Notes under the pieces: model-generated
The model's database searches: none
What the model was told of the DNA's origin: nothing
The model's input: only the letters and a program-made list of their open reading frames with translations
Origin: Parafannyhessea sp902761955
Lineage (GTDB): Bacteria; Actinomycetota; Coriobacteriia; Coriobacteriales; Atopobiaceae
Assembly (NCBI GenBank): GCA_902761955.1
Contig: CACWMM010000060.1
Coordinates: 1-11,292, forward strand
Direction: 5' to 3'
Length of the DNA stretch: 11,292 nt
Program-made: the position numbers and the translations under genes
In this document: in pieces, positions 7,046 through 11,292 of the stretch
Numbering within the stretch: position 1 is the first letter of the stretch
How the letters are laid out: each line of letters starts with the position of its first letter

Positions 7046-7087
7046 GTGCTTCTCCCCCCGACCGCTTGCGGAATTTGCCGACACACC

Positions 7088-7096
7088 ACGTTAGCA
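7088..7096 (-). promoter_or_regulatory. candidate extended -10 promoter of recQ
   Basis: On the minus strand 7096-7088 reads TGCTAACGT, fitting an extended -10 (TGnTAnnnT). It sits about 43 bp before the recQ start. A TTGCCA at 7122-7117 lies too far upstream (23 bp) to be a normal -35. Confidence 0.3.
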
Positions 7097-7193
7097 CGGC
7101 AGACGCGCGAGCGCGTTGGCAATGCGCAGCTAGACGCACGCGCGCTGGCGCGCTGTCCGCCGGATGCGCCGACTGCCGCCGCGGCGCGTGGGG

Positions 7194-7199
7194 TAGACT
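7194..7199 (+). promoter_or_regulatory. candidate -10 element of the esterase gene
   Basis: TAGACT (7194-7199) fits the TAnnnT -10 pattern and lies 30 bp before ATG 7230, leaving a short leader with GGAG at 7221-7224. No convincing -35 is seen. The 184-bp divergent region 7046-7229 otherwise shows only a GCGCGCTG doublet (7140-7155). Confidence 0.3.
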
Positions 7200-7229
7200 A
7201 GAGAGTATGTATCGAAGATTGGAGCCCGC

Positions 7230-8240
7230 ATGAAGAAGACCACCAAGACCATACTCTCCGTCACCGGGGCCATCGCGGGTGCCGCGGCCGCAGCGGGCGG
7301 CTTCGAGCTGTGGTCCCGCTCGAAGTTTGGGCGCTCAGGCGTCGCGACCGCGATGGAGGGCGCGCTGCGCGCCACGGGCTTTCGCAACGTCGTGCTTGGC
7401 CAGGACCTGGGGCGATACGACGACTTCATCGAGAAGAGCCGCGTTGCCAACGAGCAGGAGTACCACATTCCGTCGTGGCTGCGCCTGAGGTCGCTGGTGT
7501 TTGACGAGACGTCCCACGGCATGAAGGTCTATCACGTGGGTACGACCGGCAAGAACGAGCATGCCGTCCTGTACCTGCACGGCGGCGGATACGTGAGCCA
7601 GATCACGCCCGCGCACTGGCGCTTTGTGGACAAGCTGTGCCAGGAGACGGGCGCGGAGATCGTGGTGCCGATCTACCCCCTGGCGCCGGAGCACGACTAC
7701 GACGAGTCGTACACCCAGCTCACCACCGTGTACGAGAACCTGTGCAAGCGCTACGGCGCGGACGCCATCACGCTGATGGGCGACTCCGCCGGCGGCGGCC
7801 TTGCGCTTGGCCTGGCGGAAAGCCTGCCGCAGTACAACTTGGAGCAGCCCGCGAACCTGGTGCTCATAAGCCCGGAGCTTGACCTGTCGATGCGCAACCC
7901 CAAGATCCGCGACTACTTTGACGCGGACCCGGTGCTTGCGCCGTGGGGAATGGCCCAGATGGGCGACCTGTGGGCCGACGGGGACGAGATAGAGAACTTC
8001 CGCCTGAGCCCCATAAACGGCGACGTGAGCGCGCTTCGCAACGTGCTGCTGCTTGCCGGCACGCGGGAGATCTACTATCCCGACTGCGCGGAGCTTGCCC
8101 AGAAGCTGATCACCGCGGGCGTGAGGTCCGACATGGTGATTGGCGAGGGCATGAACCACGACTGGCCGCTGCTGCCCATTCCGGAGGCACGCAAGGCCCG
8201 CAGGCGCATCGTGGAGTGCGTCCTGCGCAAGGTGAACTAG
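7230..8240 (+). CDS. alpha/beta hydrolase of the hormone-sensitive-lipase family, membrane-anchored
   Basis: This 336-residue carboxylesterase/lipase-like enzyme starts at ATG 7230, with GGAG five bases upstream. Residues 1-24 form a Lys-rich start followed by an Ala/Gly-rich hydrophobic stretch. This reads as a signal anchor, and no lipobox Cys is visible, so the catalytic domain is probably held outside the membrane. The hydrolase core has the oxyanion motif HGGG (117-120), the nucleophile elbow GDSAGG with Ser186, and the late histidine H310 in GMNHDWPLLPIPEA. The acid residue is probably Glu280 in AGTREIYYPD, where many relatives have Asp; this is inferred by alignment from memory. These enzymes hydrolyse short- to medium-chain esters; the natural substrate is unknown. 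A strong hairpin follows the stop codon. No lesion is visible. Confidence 0.88.
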   Translation: MKKTTKTILSVTGAIAGAAAAAGGFELWSRSKFGRSGVATAMEGALRATGFRNVVLGQDLGRYDDFIEKSRVANEQEYHIPSWLRLRSLVFDETSHGMKVYHVGTTGKNEHAVLYLHGGGYVSQITPAHWRFVDKLCQETGAEIVVPIYPLAPEHDYDESYTQLTTVYENLCKRYGADAITLMGDSAGGGLALGLAESLPQYNLEQPANLVLISPELDLSMRNPKIRDYFDADPVLAPWGMAQMGDLWADGDEIENFRLSPINGDVSALRNVLLLAGTREIYYPDCAELAQKLITAGVRSDMVIGEGMNHDWPLLPIPEARKARRRIVECVLRKVN

Positions 8241-8246
8241 GCGCCA

Positions 8247-8346
8247 GGGCCGGCACGCGACGTGTCGGCCCGCACAATGCCGCACGCGGCCGTCGCCCAC
8301 ACGGGCGGCGTGGTTTCGTGCGGCACGGGGTGGCACGCATGCCGCC
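8247..8346 (+). other. highly structured intergenic segment with three consecutive hairpins
   Basis: Starting six bases after the esterase stop there are three stem-loops. First, GGGCCGGCAC/GTGTCGGCCC with a five-base loop (8247-8271). Second, an outer stem TGCCGCACG/CGTGCGGCA (8278-8286 with 8317-8325) enclosing CGTCGCCC-ACAC-GGGCGGCG (8291-8310). Third, GGTGGCA-CGCA-TGCCGCC (8329-8346). The three pairs that are not Watson-Crick are all G-U in plus-strand RNA and would be A-C mismatches on the minus strand. No T-run follows. It may be the esterase 3' end, a leader element of the next gene, or a small RNA; no known family was recognised. Confidence 0.5.
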
Positions 8347-8390
8347 GCGGTCGCACGCCGGCCGCAGACGCCCGAATGCGGCACACCCGG

Positions 8391-8427
8391 CACAAACGCA
8401 CCACCGCACCGTTCAAACACACCAACC
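8391..8427 (+). other. C/A-rich, G-poor leader before the DUF3825 gene
   Basis: This 37-base stretch has only three G residues and little base-pairing potential, in strong contrast to the hairpins just upstream. Unstructured C-rich RNA of this kind is what Rho binds, but no rut consensus can be tested by eye. It precedes the ribosome site AGGAAGG (8459-8465). Confidence 0.3.
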
Positions 8428-8915
8428 GCGCCGGGACCCGCTCCCCCGCGAAAACCATAGGAAGGCCCGCCATTATGTCCAGAATCACCGCAGGCAACCG
8501 CCTGTACCTGTACCGCCTCTTCAAGAACCAGGTAGGAACCGGAAAGCAGGAGCGCATACAGCGCTTCGAGGAGGTGCTGGCGGCAGACGACATAGCCCCG
8601 GACGACCTTGACTGCAAGGACGTGACGGAGCTTTTGGGCGCCCTGGACGGCATGGTGAAGCTGACCGTGTTCAAGAAGGGCCGCACGTACGCGACGCTCT
8701 TGGCGAACCCAGAGCTGGACGCCGCCCTCGCCGCGGCCGAGGCGCCCTCCGCGCAGAAGAAGGCCGTGCAGAGCGGCAAGTCGTGGAAGCGCAAGAAGTC
8801 CGCCAAGGTGGCAAAGCCCGCAAAGCCACGCCACAAGAAGCAAAAACCGGCGCCAAAGGCAGCGCCGGAACCTGTGGCGAAGGATGACTCGCAGCCCGCA
8901 AAGGACCCGGCAATG

Positions 8916-8933
8916 CCCGCGGGCGAGAAGGAC
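8916..8933 (+). repeat. 18-bp direct repeat, first copy (second at 10437-10454)
   Basis: CCCGCGGGCGAGAAGGAC occurs exactly here and at 10437-10454, both in the reading frame of the DUF3825 gene (PAGEKD). A 14-base partial copy lies at 9223-9236. The 12-base core GCGGGCGAGAAG is also present inside recQ (minus strand, 5552-5563). Confidence 0.7.
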
Positions 8934-9176
8934 GAGACGCCGCAGCCGCGGCACGCGTCCGCTGCCGAGGGCACCGGCGCCGTGGCCACCGCCGCCGAGG
9001 TCGAGGCCCAGGCGAAGGCAGCCCACGCGAAGGCAGCACCCGAGGCCGCCCCGCAGGGGCGCGAGGGCATCAAGCTCACGATCACGTACGATCCCACGAC
9101 CGAGGCAGACGCGGCCACGGCCGCGCCGCAGGCGGAGTCCGTGCCGGCCCCGAAGCCGGAGGCCGCGACGCAGGCA

Positions 9177-9220
9177 GAGCCCGCGCCGGAGCCCGCGCCC
9201 GTCGCGCCAGAGCCCGCGCC
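9177..9220 (+). repeat. short Pro/Ala/Glu coding repeat
   Basis: GAGCCCGCGCC occurs three times (9177-9187, 9189-9199, 9210-9220) and encodes the EPAP units of the disordered linker of the DUF3825 protein. Confidence 0.7.
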
Positions 9221-10436
9221 CACCGCGGGCGAGAAGCACCCGGACGCCACGGCAAAGGCCGCGCCAGAGCCCAAGGCGGTGCCCGTGGTCGAGGATGCCC
9301 CGTCCATCTCGCTCACCATCACCTACGACCCGACGCAGGACGAGGAGCCCGCGCCCGAGGGGTCGCTGCCCGCGGAGGGAAGCTTCTCGTTCGAGGAGCA
9401 GCGCCCCGCCGTGCCCGCGTGCCCCGCACCGCAGCCGCAGGACGTTGAGACGCAGCCGGAGGGCTCCACCCTCAGCACCCAGTCAGACCTGCCGCAGACC
9501 ATATCGCTCGACGTGCACTGCAAGGACGAGTTCCTGCGTGCGCTGTACCAGATGCTGCCGCTGGACGTGGACGTCATGGGCGTGCTGGACGAGGACTGGA
9601 GCGTCGCCCGCTCCACGGCGCTTCTGACCGGCACGCGCAGCCGCGTGACCTTCCCCCTTCGCTACCTGCACGAGGACGACGACACGCCCGTCACCATCAC
9701 GCTGAAGCGCTCCGCCAAGGCGAGCGCCGGCAAGCGCTGGAGCATCAGCTGCATCGACGGGGACGACGGCACGGGCGCCATGCACGAGCCCGTGGGGATC
9801 GAGGGCCTGCCCACGGTGGACGAGGGCGCGTGGAGCGAGCTTTCCGGCCCATCGCGCGGCGCCGCCGCCACGAGCCCCATCCGCGAGCTCGCGCGCTTCG
9901 CGATGGTGGGCTCGTGGGAGTCCTACCTCGGCGCGCTCGCGACCATGGCGGCGCCGGAGCACTGGGACTACCCCGGCGAGGGCGTCGGCAAGCCCAGCCG
10001 CTACGGCATCCTGCGCGAGTACCTGTGCGTCACGTTCCACCGCGCCCAAGCCCAGGGCCTGGTGGCGCAGGCGGCCGACGGCTCGCTCGCCGCGTTCGAC
10101 ACCGGGCTCTTCACCCCGTTCGGCCAGCACATCTACGCGTGCTTCACGCCCAACAAGGGCGACATCCGCTGGAAGTCCGCCGGCTTCTGCGTCGCGGGCT
10201 CCGGCGAGCTGGGCGGCGAGCTCGTGGCAAGGCTCGACCCCCTGCCCCAGCCCGTCAGCTACCTGCACGCCCTGGGCGACGTGACGCCAGACACCAGCCG
10301 CCTGGCCGTGCTGGACACGGACGCCATCCTCACGCACCGTCTGGGCGTGCTGCCCCGCGCGTTTCTGGAGGACGAGCTGCAGGCATCGCCCACGGCACGC
10401 GAACTGCTGTCCCAGGCCGTCGCGGCCGATGGCGCC

Positions 10437-10454
10437 CCCGCGGGCGAGAAGGAC
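10437..10454 (+). repeat. 18-bp direct repeat, second copy (first at 8916-8933)
   Basis: This is identical to 8916-8933 and in the same reading frame (PAGEKD), but it lies within the DUF3825 domain instead of the linker. Confidence 0.7.
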
Positions 10455-10796
10455 CTCGCCTTGCTTGCGCGCGCCATCAAGTCCGACCCCGGCCTGTATC
10501 GCAGGCTCGGCCGCGCGCTGGACGAGGCGCTCGCCCTCACGCTGTGCCGCGTCCGCGCGAGCTACCGGCGACGGACTCCATCAGGCTGCTGCTTCCGCTG
10601 TGCCTGGTAAGCGACTCGCAGGCGGATTGCGCACTTGTGCTTGCGCCGCAGCCCTCCGGCAACTACCAGGGCACGACCATCATGAGCCTTGACCGCGCCC
10701 GCGTGTGCGCCCGCGTCATCAGCGCGCAGCAGCCGGCATGGCTCAGCCGCACCACCGCGCAGCAGTAGCGCGCGGCGTCAGACAAGGCAGATGCCA

Positions 10797-10832
10797 AGAG
10801 AGGACCACCCGTACGTGGCCCTCTCTCTTTTT
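10797..10832 (+). terminator. rho-independent terminator of the DUF3825 gene
   Basis: The left arm AGAGAGG-A-CCAC (10797-10808) pairs with GTGG-C-CCTCTCT (10815-10826) across one A/C mismatch and a six-base loop. It is followed by CTTTTT (10827-10832). This is a strong intrinsic terminator 28 bases after the restored stop codon. That also supports 10768, rather than 10610, as the real end of the gene. Confidence 0.92.
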
Positions 10833-10849
10833 ACTTTGACATTTTATTG

Positions 10850-10881
10850 TTCAGAAGAGAGGCCACTCCACAGGAGTGGCC
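10850..10881 (-). terminator. rho-independent terminator of deoC
   Basis: There is a perfect nine-base-pair stem, GGCCACTCC/GGAGTGGCC, with a three-base loop (10861-10881). Read on the minus strand it is followed by TCTCTTCTGA, a moderate U-tract. It lies 27 bases beyond the deoC stop and faces the plus-strand terminator at 10797-10832. Confidence 0.75.
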
Positions 10882-10907
10882 ATATGAAAAGCCTCGGGGC
10901 TCCGCGT

Positions 10908-11292
10908 CTACTCCGAGCAGATCGCGATCGATGCGCTCGCGCCAATGCGGTCCGCGCCGGCCGCGATCATGGCGAGGGCGTCCTCGCGCGTGTGGATGCC
11001 ACCTGCGGCCTTGATCTTCAGGCGGTCGCCCACCGTGCGCTTCATGAGCTCCACGTCGTGCACGGTGGCGCCGCCGGTGCTGAAGCCCGTCGAGGTCTTC
11101 ACGAACGCGGCCCCCGCGGCCTCGGCGCACTTGCACGCACGCACGATCTGGTCGTCGTCCAGCAGGCAGCACTCCAGGATCACCTTCACGGGATGCCCCT
11201 GCGCCGCCTCGACCACCGCGGCGATGTCCTTGGTGCAGTACTCGTCGTCGCCGCTCAGCAGCCTGCCCACGTTCAGGACCATGTCGATCTCC
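10908..11292 (-). CDS. deoC: deoxyribose-phosphate aldolase (5' end outside window)
   Basis: The last 127 residues are visible; the start lies beyond the right edge and the TAG stop is the complement of 10908-10910. The enzyme splits 2-deoxyribose 5-phosphate into glyceraldehyde 3-phosphate and acetaldehyde in the cytoplasm, the last step of deoxynucleoside breakdown. Family motifs are intact: EIDMVLNVGRL with the active-site Asp at the window edge (11283-11285), the Schiff-base Lys in FVKTSTGF (codon 11097-11099), the second active-site Lys in KIKAAGGI (codon 11010-11012), and the phosphate-binding end DRIGASAS. The DeoC family is about 220 residues long, so roughly 90-100 are missing. No lesion is visible. 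It is convergent with the DUF3825 gene. Confidence 0.95.
   Translation of the reverse strand, partial: EIDMVLNVGRLLSGDDEYCTKDIAAVVEAAQGHPVKVILECCLLDDDQIVRACKCAEAAGAAFVKTSTGFSTGGATVHDVELMKRTVGDRLKIKAAGGIHTREDALAMIAAGADRIGASASIAICSE

Larger units (their letters stand above)
8475..10768 (+). pseudogene. multidomain DUF3825 protein with disordered linker, frameshifted near the 3' end
   Basis: The start is ATG 8475, nine bases after AGGAAGG. The uninterrupted frame gives 711 residues ending at TAA 10608-10610, but its last 14 residues are aberrant. From 10568 the next frame reads ATDSIRLLLPLCLV, then YQGTTIMSLDRARVCARVI to TAG 10766-10768, matching how DUF3825 domains end. One base missing around 10566-10568 explains this; the repaired protein would have about 764 residues. 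Layout: a folded N-terminal domain (1-88); a Lys-rich stretch (95-128); an Ala/Pro/Glu-rich, probably disordered linker (129-340) holding LTITYDPT twice (201-208 and 280-287); a small unknown domain (341-430); and DUF3825 from about 468 (RELARFAMVGSWESYL, FDTGLFTPFGQHIYACF). DUF3825 has no established function. The basic region suggests, without proving, nucleic-acid binding. Disorder and domain limits are by eye. Confidence 0.75.

Noticed and set aside
7335..9239. A 634-codon open frame on the minus strand across the esterase and DUF3825 genes
   Set aside because: Its translation is a low-complexity Arg/Gly/Leu/His mix with no family motifs. It shadows two clear plus-strand genes, as expected from high GC.
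10836..10841. TTGACA hexamer, a perfect -35
   Set aside because: No -10 lies 15-19 bp downstream, it sits between two terminators, and no plus-strand gene follows.

Overview
The window is about 11.3 kb of gene-dense, high-GC DNA. Strong G/C third-position bias, long shadow ORFs on the opposite strand, Shine-Dalgarno-led starts and the protein types point to an actinobacterium. I infer the Coriobacteriia (Olsenella/Atopobium-like), but no rRNA or other decisive marker is present. It looks like ordinary chromosome: no phage, transposase, CRISPR array, tRNA or rRNA was seen.

Layout, left to right: (1) the 3' part of an HD-domain 5'-deoxynucleotidase (YfbR-like), running in from the left; (2) a 292-bp gap with an AT-rich island; (3) a radical SAM/SPASM-type gene broken by a perfect 19-bp tandem duplication and also carrying a perfect in-frame 24-bp tandem duplication; (4) a rho-independent terminator; (5) a complete ABC exporter half-transporter; (6) a short GC-rich hairpin repeat; (7) a TrmB-like tRNA methyltransferase with a divergent signature motif and a C-terminal extension; (8) convergent to it, a RecQ helicase without a recognisable RQC winged helix; (9) divergent from recQ, a membrane-anchored HSL-family alpha/beta hydrolase; (10) a 234-bp gap with three strong hairpins; (11) a large multidomain protein ending in a DUF3825 domain, frameshifted by one missing base near its end; (12) back-to-back terminators; (13) the 3' part of deoC on the minus strand.

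The genes do not form one pathway. They are mostly separate housekeeping or accessory units: nucleotide salvage (YfbR, DeoC), RNA modification, DNA repair, export and ester hydrolysis. The items most worth following are the lesions in the radical SAM and DUF3825 genes (real decay, contingency switching or assembly error), the DUF3825 protein with its repeated LTITYDPT motif in a disordered linker, the structured segment upstream of it, and a 9-mer (GGCGAGAAG) that recurs eight times here, including an inverted 17-bp pair on either side of the radical SAM gene. I found no convincing complete novel system.
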